Assembly: GCF_000383615.1 (NCBI RefSeq)
Contig: NZ_KB911588.1
Location: forward strand, 354,850 to 418,849
Direction of reading: 5' to 3'
Source: Streptomyces canus 299MFChir4.1
GTDB lineage: Bacteria; Actinomycetota; Actinomycetes; Streptomycetales; Streptomycetaceae
Length of the DNA stretch: 64,000 nt
Position numbers and translations under genes: made by a program. Positions 26,881 to 34,717 of this stretch are shown here, in pieces. Every line of letters begins with the position of its first letter. Position 1 is the stretch's first letter. The notes under the pieces were generated by a model. The model was not told the origin of the DNA, did not search any database, and worked only from the letters and a program-made list of their open reading frames with translations.

Positions 26881-28158
26881 TCACCCCTCCAGCAACCGCT
26901 GCCCCACGTACTCCCCCTCCGCCGCCCCGCCCGGCACCGCGAACAGGCCGCTCGACTCATGCCGGATGTACTGGGAGAGCGCGTCGCCGCGGTCGAGTTT
27001 GCGCTGCAGGGGGACGAAGCCGCGCAGCGGATCCGCCTGCCAGCAGACGAACAGCAGCCCCGCGTCCGGTGCGCCGTCCGCGTCGATGCCGTCGTGGTAC
27101 GAGAACGGGCGGCGCAGGATGGCCGCGCCCCCGTTCTGGTCGGGCCGGGTGATCCGGGCGTGGGCGTTGACCGGGACGAGCAGATCGCCCTTGGCGTCGG
27201 TCTTCTCCAGGTCCATCGCGGTCGTCTCGGTGCCCCCGGAGAGGGCCGCGCCGTTCGCCTTCCGGCGCCCGATGACGGCCTCCTGGGTCCCCAGGGACAA
27301 CTTCTCCCAGTCGTCCAGCAGCATCCGAATCCGTCGTACGACCGCATAGGAGCCGTTCGCCATCCACGCGGGCGTGCCGGATTCGGGGACGAAGACGCGC
27401 TGGGCGAAATCGGACTCGCCCGGCTTCGGATTGCGTGTGCCGTCCAGCTGGCCCATGAGGTTGCGGGCCGTCATGGGGTGGGCCGTGGCTCCCGGGGTGC
27501 GGTTGAAGCCGTTCATCTGCCAGCGGACCTTCGCCGCGCTGCCCGCGTCCTTCTGGACCGCGCGCAGGGCGTGGAAGGCGACCAGGGCGTCGTCGGCGCC
27601 GATCTGCACCCACAGATCGCCGTTGCTGCGGGCCTTGTCGAGCTGGTCGGAGGAGAAGTCGGGCAGGGGGTCTAGGGCTACGGGACGCTGCTTCTCCAGC
27701 CCGGTGCGGGAGAAGAAGCCGTGCCCGAAGCCGAAGGTCAGCGTCAGTGAGGAGGGTCCGGCGTCCCGGGCGACATCCGTGTCGTGGGACCCGGTGGCCT
27801 CCCCGGCCATCAGCCGCCGAGCCGTCTCCGACCAGCGGCGCAGCAGCGCGGCGGCCTCCTTGCGACCGGCCCCTGCCGCGAGGTCGAAGGCGACGAGATG
27901 GCCGCGGGCCTGGAGGCCGTCGGTGATGCCGGGCTGATGTTTCCCGTGAAACATCACCTCGTCGCTGCCGACCGAGGTCAGCGGAGTCGCCCCGGCGGGT
28001 GCGGCGGCGTACCCCACGGCTCCGCCGGCCGCGCCGAGGACGAGCCCGGTGGCGCCGGCGGTGCCGAGCAGGGCGCGGCGAGAGATGCCCTGCCCCGAGG
28101 CGGGCCCGTCTTCCGTGGCGGCGCCTTCGGCGACGACGGGAAGGGACTGTTCAGCCAT
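26881..28158 (-). CDS. dtpA: Tat-exported DyP-type heme peroxidase
   Basis: A 425-residue protein with a twin-arginine signal (SRRALLGTAGATGLVLG, about residues 26-42) and a DyP fold. The GQLDGTRNP motif carries the distal Asp, and the probable heme-ligating His is in NAHARITRPD. It matches DtpA of S. lividans, which is exported by Tat and needed for maturation of the copper oxidase GlxA. It is followed upstream, in order, by copCD, ecuC, sco and ycnI, which supports that role. A one-mismatch parS sequence lies inside the gene, around the codons for MFHGKH. Confidence 0.95.
   Translation of the reverse strand: MAEQSLPVVAEGAATEDGPASGQGISRRALLGTAGATGLVLGAAGGAVGYAAAPAGATPLTSVGSDEVMFHGKHQPGITDGLQARGHLVAFDLAAGAGRKEAAALLRRWSETARRLMAGEATGSHDTDVARDAGPSSLTLTFGFGHGFFSRTGLEKQRPVALDPLPDFSSDQLDKARSNGDLWVQIGADDALVAFHALRAVQKDAGSAAKVRWQMNGFNRTPGATAHPMTARNLMGQLDGTRNPKPGESDFAQRVFVPESGTPAWMANGSYAVVRRIRMLLDDWEKLSLGTQEAVIGRRKANGAALSGGTETTAMDLEKTDAKGDLLVPVNAHARITRPDQNGGAAILRRPFSYHDGIDADGAPDAGLLFVCWQADPLRGFVPLQRKLDRGDALSQYIRHESSGLFAVPGGAAEGEYVGQRLLEG
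27938..27953. other. parS-like site 5, inside dtpA
   Basis: TGTTTCCCGTGAAACA differs from consensus parS at one central base (C for A). It lies within dtpA, encoding MFHGKH. It may be a functional weak ParB site or a coding coincidence; intragenic parS sites are known in streptomycetes. Confidence 0.5.
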
Positions 28159-28166
28159 GGTGCGGT

Positions 28167-30092
28167 TCAGCCGATCTGCGCGTTCTTGGAGACGGTGGTC
28201 TGGTCGATGTCGGAGGTCCGCACGGTCACGGCGACCTTCCAGTCGCCCGCCATGGGGATCTGCACGTTGCTCGCCGACCAGTGGCCCGTGGCGATGCGGT
28301 CGGGGGTGACGGCGAGCGGCCCGATCTTCTTGGCCTCCAGGGTGAGGGCGACCTTCACCTCGGGGATGTCGAAGGCGCGGCCGTTGGGCCGCTGGACGTA
28401 GACGTGCATCTCGTTGCCGCCCACGCGCGCGGGGTCGAAGTCGACCGTCACGACGCCCTTGCCGTCCGTGCCGCCGGTGTCGAAGGACATGTCCAGGGTC
28501 ACCGCCCCGGACCCGGCCGTCGAGGACGAGGAGGACGAGGAGGACGAGGAGGAGGCCGCCTTGGCCGCCTTGGCGTCCTGCTCCGTACGGCCGGGCTCGG
28601 TCTGCGTCAGCACGGTCGTGACCGCCAGCAGGACGACCGCGACCCCCGCCTCGGCGAGCACCGAGCGCCGCAGCCCGAACCGGTTCGGATCCGCGTCCCG
28701 TGTCCGCTTCTGCCGCGCGGTGTCCATCGCCGCCTGCTGCCGGGCGAGCTGAGCGGCCCGCTTGGAGTCACCTGCGCCCTTGGAACCGGCCCCCTTGGAC
28801 TTGCCGGAGCCGGAGGCACTCGCAGTGACCCGCTCCTTCTGCTGCACCCGCTTGCTCCGCTGCACGACCGTGTCCGCGAGCTGCGCCGTCCACCTCCGGG
28901 AGATGAACGCGATGCCGACCAGCAGCGCCACCAGCCCGATCTTGACCAGCAGCAGCTGCCCGTACCGGGTCTCGGTGAACGCCGACCAGGAGCCGAGTTG
29001 CCGCCACGACTGGTACACGCCGGTCGCGACGAGTGCGACGACGCTGCCGAAGGCGACCTGGGAGAACCGCCGTACGGCGGCCGACTCGACCGGCGCCTCG
29101 GAGCGGTACAGCGCGACGAGCAGCGCGGTCAGCCCGCCGAGCCAGACGGCGACGGCCAGCAGGTGGACGACGTCGACGGGCATCGCGATGCCCGCCTGGA
29201 GGCCGACGGAGGCGTGCTCGGCCATCGCCCAGCTCGCCGCGAGCCCGGCCGCGACGACGGTCCCGCCGATCGCGAGCCCGAAGGTGAGGTCCCGCTTCTC
29301 CTCGTCCTCGCGCTTGTCATAGGCCCCGAAGAGCACGGAGATGAACAGGGCCGCCGCCGCGAGCAGCAGCAGCCGGGAGACGAGGGCAGCGCCCGCCTTG
29401 GTCTCGAGGACGTTCCCGAGCAGGTCCAGGTCGAAGATGTCCCCGACCTTCCCGGAGCCCGTGTAGGAGCCGCGCAGCAGGAGCAGCAGCAGGGTGGCCG
29501 CGGTGAGCGTGAGCCAGCCGCCGACGACGAGCCGCTGCATGGGCCGTACTCCGGCGCCGCGCTGCCAGCAGCCGAGCACGAAGGCGGCGCCGCCGACCAG
29601 CACGATGAAGCCGGCGTACGACATGTACCGCCCGAAGCCGTACAGCCAGCCGACGACCCCGCCGCCCGCGGTGTCCCCGGAGACGGAGACGGAGGTGACG
29701 GAGGGCGCGCCGATGGAGAAGGTGAAGGCACCGGCGACGGGATGGCTGTCGGCGGAGACGACCTGGTAGGTGACGGTGTAGGTGCCGTCGGGCAGCCCGC
29801 TGTGGAGTTTCACGGCGTACGTCGTGCCGCTGACCTCGGACGGCTTGCCCTGCTGGACGGCCTTGCCCTTGGGGTCGAGGACCCGCAGTGAGTCGTTCGA
29901 CAGGGCGACCTTCTCGGAGAAGGTCAGCGAGACCTGGTCGGGCGCCTTGTCGACCACCACCCCCTGCTGGGGGTCGCTGCCGGTGAGCGCGGCGTGCGCC
30001 GAGGCCGGCCCGGCCGTGGTCAGCAGCAGGCCGCACGCGGCCAGGAGCAGCAGTACCAGGGTCCGGACGCGGGGGGCGATGGTCTGCGTCAA
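28167..30092 (-). CDS. CopC/CopD-type copper resistance/import membrane protein
   Basis: A 641-residue protein with a TTG start behind GAGGGA. A signal peptide ends near ASAHAALTGSDP, leaving a mature N-terminal His typical of CopC copper sites. A CopC beta domain (to about 125), eight or so CopD membrane helices (about 145-420), a basic cytoplasmic stretch and a second extracellular domain (about 515-641) follow. A run of 11 serines before the last domain is encoded by a GAG/GAC simple repeat (near 28,520-28,560). It probably moves or binds copper at the membrane beside DtpA. Confidence 0.9.
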   Translation of the reverse strand: MTQTIAPRVRTLVLLLLAACGLLLTTAGPASAHAALTGSDPQQGVVVDKAPDQVSLTFSEKVALSNDSLRVLDPKGKAVQQGKPSEVSGTTYAVKLHSGLPDGTYTVTYQVVSADSHPVAGAFTFSIGAPSVTSVSVSGDTAGGGVVGWLYGFGRYMSYAGFIVLVGGAAFVLGCWQRGAGVRPMQRLVVGGWLTLTAATLLLLLLRGSYTGSGKVGDIFDLDLLGNVLETKAGAALVSRLLLLAAAALFISVLFGAYDKREDEEKRDLTFGLAIGGTVVAAGLAASWAMAEHASVGLQAGIAMPVDVVHLLAVAVWLGGLTALLVALYRSEAPVESAAVRRFSQVAFGSVVALVATGVYQSWRQLGSWSAFTETRYGQLLLVKIGLVALLVGIAFISRRWTAQLADTVVQRSKRVQQKERVTASASGSGKSKGAGSKGAGDSKRAAQLARQQAAMDTARQKRTRDADPNRFGLRRSVLAEAGVAVVLLAVTTVLTQTEPGRTEQDAKAAKAASSSSSSSSSSSTAGSGAVTLDMSFDTGGTDGKGVVTVDFDPARVGGNEMHVYVQRPNGRAFDIPEVKVALTLEAKKIGPLAVTPDRIATGHWSASNVQIPMAGDWKVAVTVRTSDIDQTTVSKNAQIG

Positions 30093-30105
30093 GGTGGTCC
30101 CTCCC

Positions 30106-30558
30106 TCAGTGTCCGGTCATGGGGACGTAGGTCGCCGACTTCACCGGCATCTTCACGACGACGGGGTCGGACTTGGCGAAGTGCAGTTCGACGGTGACCG
30201 TCCCACCCTGCTTCGGAGTCTGCTTCAGCTTCTCGAACATCAGATGGTTGGCACCGCTTTTGAACACGAGTTGACCGTGGGCCGGGACGGGCAGGCGGGA
30301 GACCTGCTCCATCGCGCCGCCGGTGGTCTCGTGCATCGTGATCTCGCCGTCGTCACTGGTGACCGAGGTCAACTCGTCCTTCGACGAGCCCGGGTTGGAG
30401 ATGGTCAGGTACCCGGCGGCCATGTCGGCGGAGACGGGCTGCGGGATGTAGGCGCCGGAGACGCTGAGGCCTCCCGAGGAGGCGCCGGAGTCCGAACAGC
30501 CGGCCAGCAGCAGGGCCGCCCCCGTCAGGACGGCGAGCCCGGTGGAGGTACGTTTCAC
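30106..30558 (-). CDS. PCuAC-type copper chaperone lipoprotein (ECuC)
   Basis: A 150-residue lipoprotein (lipobox LLAGC near residue 20). The PCuAC/DUF461 domain shows the Met/His ligands in ITMHETTGGAMEQ and NHLMFEKLK. In S. lividans this protein (ECuC) works with Sco to bring Cu(I) to GlxA or the oxidase. The GTG at 30558 overlaps the sco stop by 4 nt (GTGA), so the two are coupled. Confidence 0.93.
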   Translation of the reverse strand: MKRTSTGLAVLTGAALLLAGCSDSGASSGGLSVSGAYIPQPVSADMAAGYLTISNPGSSKDELTSVTSDDGEITMHETTGGAMEQVSRLPVPAHGQLVFKSGANHLMFEKLKQTPKQGGTVTVELHFAKSDPVVVKMPVKSATYVPMTGH

Positions 30559-31211
30559 GGGTTCTGCCCCTTGATCAGCTTGGGCAGGTCCTTGGTGTAG
30601 TCGTCGACGGTGGCGTCCTCGCCGTAGAGGACGTATCCCTGGTCGGTCTTCGGGGAGAAGGCGACGACCTGGGTGCCGTGCACCGAGACGGTCTTGCCGG
30701 TCTTCTTGTCCTTGTGGGTCGGCTCGATGGAGATGCCGACGGAGCGGGCGCTCGCCTGGATGGTGGCGAAGTCGCCGGTCAGGCCCACGAACTGGGTGTC
30801 GATGCCCTTGAGCCACTTGCCGAGCTCGGCGGGGGTGTCGCGGGCCGGGTCGGTGGTGACGAAGACGACGGTCAGCTTGTCCTGCTCGGACTTGGGCAGC
30901 TGCTTCTTCGCGACGGCGATGTTGTTCATCGTCAGCGGGCAGATGTCGGGGCAGTGGGTGTAGCCGAAGTAGATCAGCGTCGGCCTGCCCTTCGTCTCCT
31001 TGCGCAGGTCGTACTTCCCGTCCTTGGTGTCGGTGAGGACCAGGTCCGGCTTCTCGAAGGGCTGGTCGAGGACGGTGGCCGCCTTGTCCGAGCCGGCCTC
31101 CTCCGAGACCACGGACACGGGCGAGCCGTTGTCGTCACCGCTGCCGCAGGCGGAGAGGGTCAGGGTGGCGGCGGCGACCAGCGCGGCCGCGGCGAACATC
31201 TTCTTGCGCAT
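30555..31211 (-). CDS. sco: Sco1/SenC copper metallochaperone
   Basis: A 218-residue lipoprotein (LSACGSG). Thioredoxin-like fold with Cys pair in THCPDICPLT and the copper-binding His in VSVHGTQVV, which together bind Cu. Sco delivers copper to the CuA site of cytochrome c oxidase and, in S. lividans, is essential for the copper-dependent developmental switch. It is coupled to ecuC. Confidence 0.96.
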   Translation of the reverse strand: MRKKMFAAAALVAAATLTLSACGSGDDNGSPVSVVSEEAGSDKAATVLDQPFEKPDLVLTDTKDGKYDLRKETKGRPTLIYFGYTHCPDICPLTMNNIAVAKKQLPKSEQDKLTVVFVTTDPARDTPAELGKWLKGIDTQFVGLTGDFATIQASARSVGISIEPTHKDKKTGKTVSVHGTQVVAFSPKTDQGYVLYGEDATVDDYTKDLPKLIKGQNP

Positions 31212-31291
31212 ATCAAAATGTCCCAGATGTAAGTTTTTTCCGGTGCGCGCCGGGGCCGTACGGACCCCGGCGCGCGTCCGCGAGAACAGGG

Positions 31292-32029
31292 TCAGGCGTC
31301 GCTGCGCCGGCGGCCGGCGAGCACGCCGTAGGCCACGCCCAGCGCGCCGACGACGATGCCGACCACGCCGAGGACGCGGGCGGTGGTGTCACTGCTGTCG
31401 CCGTCCTCGGACCCGGTGCTCGCGGCGGCGTTCTCGGTCTTGGCGTCCGCCTCCTCGGCGGCCGACGAGCCGTGGTGTCCGCCCTCGGAGGCCGCGGACA
31501 GGGCGAGCACGGGAGCCGGCGTCTCGGGCTCCTCCGCGCCGTCCTCCTGGACCTCGATCCAGCGCACGACCTCCTTGTTGGAGTACGTCTGGACCGCCTT
31601 GAAGACCAGTTCGTCGGCGTCCTCGGGCAGGGCGCCGACGGAGACCGGGAACTTCTCGAAGTAGCCGGGCCGGATGCCGCCGTCCTTGCCGGTGGCGGTC
31701 CAGGTGACCTTGGAGACGGCCTCGGTGATCTGCTCGCCGTGCAGGGTGAGCGGCTTGGCGAGCTTGGACTTGGTGACCTCGATCTTCCAGCCCGGCATCG
31801 ACTCCGGCATGACGGAGGCCAGCGGGTGGTCGGCCGGCAAGGTGACCTCGAGCTTGGTGGTCGAGGCGTTGTCGCGCTCGTTGGGAACCTTGAAGTCCAC
31901 GACCGCGTAACCGCCCTTGGCGGCGGTGCCCTCGGCCTGCACGCTGACATGTGCGAACGCGGGTGAGGACAGGATGACGACGGCGGTGGCGGCGACGGCA
32001 CCGGTGGCGGCGAGACGAGAAGCCTTCAT
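31292..32029 (-). CDS. YcnI-family (DUF1775) copper-binding membrane-anchored protein
   Basis: A 245-residue protein starting at the ATG at 32029. The signal peptide ends ...SSPAFA and is followed by HVSVQAEG, leaving His 1 of the mature protein, the known copper ligand of YcnI-like domains. A C-terminal hydrophobic span plus basic tail (VLGVVGIVVGALGVAYGVL, then AGRRR) anchors it in the membrane. It lies upstream of sco on the same strand with 80 bases between, and probably stores or buffers copper outside the cell. Confidence 0.9.
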   Translation of the reverse strand: MKASRLAATGAVAATAVVILSSPAFAHVSVQAEGTAAKGGYAVVDFKVPNERDNASTTKLEVTLPADHPLASVMPESMPGWKIEVTKSKLAKPLTLHGEQITEAVSKVTWTATGKDGGIRPGYFEKFPVSVGALPEDADELVFKAVQTYSNKEVVRWIEVQEDGAEEPETPAPVLALSAASEGGHHGSSAAEEADAKTENAAASTGSEDGDSSDTTARVLGVVGIVVGALGVAYGVLAGRRRSDA

Positions 32030-32176
32030 GAAGAGCACTCCGCTTCGAGAGGGATACCTGTGACGAGGGATACGCGTGCGCACACGCGCGGGCCGCACGA
32101 CGGCGGCCCTCATCCAGGTCTCCTCGGGAACAGGTCCTTCAGGAAGTTCGCGAAGTGGAGTGGTGGTCGCGTCGCG

Positions 32177-32980
32177 TCAGGCGGCGAGAAGGAGTCCGGC
32201 GGCGGCCGGCGGGCCGCGCCGGATCACCGTGTGCTGGAGTGCCGCCGTACGCGGTCGGGGCGGCGCGAGCGACGCCGTGAGCGGGGCGCGCGGCCCGGCG
32301 TCAGGCGCCCCCGGCAGCCCCGCACGCAGGGCACGCACCAGCGCGAGCGCCCCGCGCAGGGACCGTACGAGCGCTCCTTCGGCGACCGAATGCGCCGAGC
32401 ACGTGGACAGTTCGGCGAGCCGCAGCAGCGCCAGGTCCCCGTGTCGCAGCAGCCACCCGGCGGCGACGGCCGCGAGGACGTGCCCGAGGATCATCGGCAG
32501 GGACGGCCACACGGAGGTGCCGGCCATGGCCTCGGCCGGATGGTGCGTCACCCCGGTCGTCCCGGGGTACAGCCGCGCCTCGGTGAGGACCTTCTGTGCC
32601 TGCGCCGGGCTGATCGCCGCGGCGGTGGTCCCGCACAGCAGCCGCGCGGCCTGCTGGACCAGAGCGGTGTCGGACGCCGGCGGCATCGACGACATCGTCA
32701 TCGTGGCCGTGCCGTGCTGGCCGAGCCCGAAGAGCACATGCAGCACGGTCTGTCCGACCGCGAGCAGCGTCGCGATCCCCGGCAGCGAACGCGCGCGCCC
32801 GGCGAGAGGTGCCACGACGAGAACGACCCCGACGAACCCCGCGCCGAGCGTCCACAGCGGAACCGTGGCGCAGGAGGCGATCGAGTGACCGGCCGCGGCC
32901 AGCACGACGCAGACCGCGGCGAACACCGCGGCCCGCAGAACCCGGAGATCTCCTCCGGAGCGCGCGTGGGGGGCAGTCAT
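32177..32980 (-). CDS. Polytopic membrane protein of the copper cluster
   Basis: A 267-residue protein with about five hydrophobic spans in its first 180 residues and a Pro/Arg-rich cytoplasmic tail. The family is not recognised. Several His and Met residues lie in the extracytoplasmic parts (GLGQHGTATMTMSS; VTHHPAEAMAG), which fits metal handling. It is 147 bases upstream of ycnI on the same strand and could be part of the copper group. Confidence 0.7.
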   Translation of the reverse strand: MTAPHARSGGDLRVLRAAVFAAVCVVLAAAGHSIASCATVPLWTLGAGFVGVVLVVAPLAGRARSLPGIATLLAVGQTVLHVLFGLGQHGTATMTMSSMPPASDTALVQQAARLLCGTTAAAISPAQAQKVLTEARLYPGTTGVTHHPAEAMAGTSVWPSLPMILGHVLAAVAAGWLLRHGDLALLRLAELSTCSAHSVAEGALVRSLRGALALVRALRAGLPGAPDAGPRAPLTASLAPPRPRTAALQHTVIRRGPPAAAGLLLAA

Positions 32981-33210
32981 GGCGGGCTCATCATCGCACT
33001 GGGCTTATGAGCGCCATACGGCAGGTCCACAAGATGACGTACGGGGTGTACGACCGGAAGGTCACTTCTGGTGCGCACTGCCCCACATACACCGTTCGTT
33101 GTGCCCAACGCATCGCCCATATGGGCGGCATCACGTCAACGATGTGCTTACACCGGGGCGCGCGCGGCAATACGTAACGGTATGTCGAGCCGCAGCCAGG
33201 AGGCTGGAGC

Positions 33211-33651
33211 ATGAGCATCTGGTGGTCACTCCATTTGCGGCGCGAGGCTGCGAGCGTTCCCCTCGCCCGGCGTCTGCTGCTCGGCACCATGGAGACCGCG
33301 GGCGTCGACCCGGACGTCTCCTACGACCTCTCCCTCGCCCTCAGCGAGGCCTGTGCCAACGCGGTGGAGCACGGCGGGGAGAGCGGGCGGCAGGACTCCA
33401 CGGCGGCCTACCGGGTCACCGCCTACCTCGACGGCGAGAAGTGCCGTATCGAGGTCACCGACTCCGGCCCGGGCTTCCCGCCGGTGCGGCCCCGCCCCAC
33501 CCCCGTGGAGGCGGAGAGCGGCCGGGGCCTCGGTCTCATCCAGGAACTCGCCGACCACGTCCAGATCGGCAACAAGCCGGGCCGCGGCGCCGTGGTGAGC
33601 TTCGACAAGATCCTCAAGTGGCGGGAGGACGCTCCGCTGATGGCGGTGTGA
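33211..33651 (+). CDS. RsbW-like ATP-binding protein (HATPase)
   Basis: A 146-residue GHKL ATPase. The N box lies in SEACANAVEHGGE and the G1/G2 boxes in VTDSGPGF and SGRGLGLIQELAD. The ATG at 33211 has CCAGGAGG upstream. Proteins of this size act as anti-sigma factors or switch kinases on anti-sigma antagonists. Streptomyces carry dozens. No sigma factor or antagonist gene is adjacent, so its partner must be elsewhere. Confidence 0.9.
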   Translation: MSIWWSLHLRREAASVPLARRLLLGTMETAGVDPDVSYDLSLALSEACANAVEHGGESGRQDSTAAYRVTAYLDGEKCRIEVTDSGPGFPPVRPRPTPVEAESGRGLGLIQELADHVQIGNKPGRGAVVSFDKILKWREDAPLMAV

Positions 33652-33752
33652 TCCGACGTCATGACTCCGGGGGGTTCCGGTCTGCATACTGACCGGTGCC
33701 GGTTGGTCTGTTGCCGAAAGTCACGGGAACGCCGGCCGTGGGGGGACTGCGG

Positions 33753-34625
33753 ATGGCGCGGACTGTATGCACGAGGGACGGGCGGCGGCTGTCGGTCGAG
33801 GAGCGGGGCGATCCGAAAGGCCGCCCGGTCTTCCTGCTGCACGGCACCCCGGGCAGCAGGCTCGGCCCCGCCCCGCGGCCGTCGGTGCTCTACCGCATGG
33901 GAATCCGGCTGATCACCTTCGACCGGCCTGGATACGGCGGTTCGGACCGCAGCCTCGGCCGTACGGTGAGCGCGGCGGCCGAGGACGTGCGCCTGATCGC
34001 CGACGCGCTGGGGATCGGCCGGTTCGGAGTGGTGGGCCGCTCAGGCGGTGCCCCGCACGCGCTCGCCTGCGCGGCACTGCTCCCCGAGCGCACCGCACGG
34101 GTCGGCGCCCTGGTCGGGCTCGCCCCTCAGGACGCCGCCGACCTCGACTGGTTCGACGGCATGACCGAGGCCAATGTCCATGCCTACGTCAACGCGGCCG
34201 CGGGCCGGCACCGGCTCACCGCCACGCTGGGAAGACGCTCACTGACGATCCGCGCCGATCCGGCGGCCTCCGTCGCCGAGATGCGCAGCGGGCTGCCCGA
34301 GTCGGACCGCCGGATCTTCGCGGACGCCGGCATCCAGGCCATGCTGGAGCGCAACTTCGCCGAGGGCCTGCGCAGTTCCGCCGACGGCTGGGTGGACGAC
34401 GTCATGGCGTTCAGTACCGGCTGGGGCTTCGAGCTGTCGGGCATCGACGCCCCCGTCTTTCTCTGGCACGGCGAGGAGGACATCTTCGCCCCCGTGGAAC
34501 ACACCCGCTGGCTCGGCCGCAACATCCCCGGGGCCCGCGTCGAGGTGGAACGCGGCGCCGCCCACTTCGGGGCACTGCGCGTGATGACCCGCATCATCGG
34601 CTGGGCCGCCCGACTCGACGGGTGA
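33753..34625 (+). CDS. Alpha/beta hydrolase
   Basis: A 290-residue protein, started at the ATG at 33753 behind GGGGGGA. Fold landmarks are HGTPGSRLG (oxyanion hole), nucleophile elbow GRSGGAPH (Ser) and the C-terminal catalytic His in GAAHFGAL, with Asp in FLWHGEEDIFAP. It is cytoplasmic, of proline-iminopeptidase or esterase type. It converges with fxsT, with a strong hairpin between the stops. Confidence 0.9.
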   Translation: MARTVCTRDGRRLSVEERGDPKGRPVFLLHGTPGSRLGPAPRPSVLYRMGIRLITFDRPGYGGSDRSLGRTVSAAAEDVRLIADALGIGRFGVVGRSGGAPHALACAALLPERTARVGALVGLAPQDAADLDWFDGMTEANVHAYVNAAAGRHRLTATLGRRSLTIRADPAASVAEMRSGLPESDRRIFADAGIQAMLERNFAEGLRSSADGWVDDVMAFSTGWGFELSGIDAPVFLWHGEEDIFAPVEHTRWLGRNIPGARVEVERGAAHFGALRVMTRIIGWAARLDG

Positions 34626-34686
34626 CGACGGCCGCGGCATCAACACCCAGCCACGACGGCCGCGGCGTCGGCACCGGCGCATGACA

Positions 34687-34708
34687 GCGCGGGGCCCCCG
34701 CCCCGCGC
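34687..34708. terminator. Bidirectional terminator between hydrolase and fxsT
   Basis: GCGCGGGGC (34687-34695) and GCCCCGCGC (34700-34708) form a perfect 9-bp stem with a 4-nt loop, placed in the 92-bp space between two convergent stops. Confidence 0.7.
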
Positions 34709-34717
34709 CACCCCGGA

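Noticed and set aside
30551..30565. CGTTTCACGGG at the ecuC start considered as a parS half-site
   Set aside because: Only one half of the palindrome is present; the GTGAAAC half is missing.
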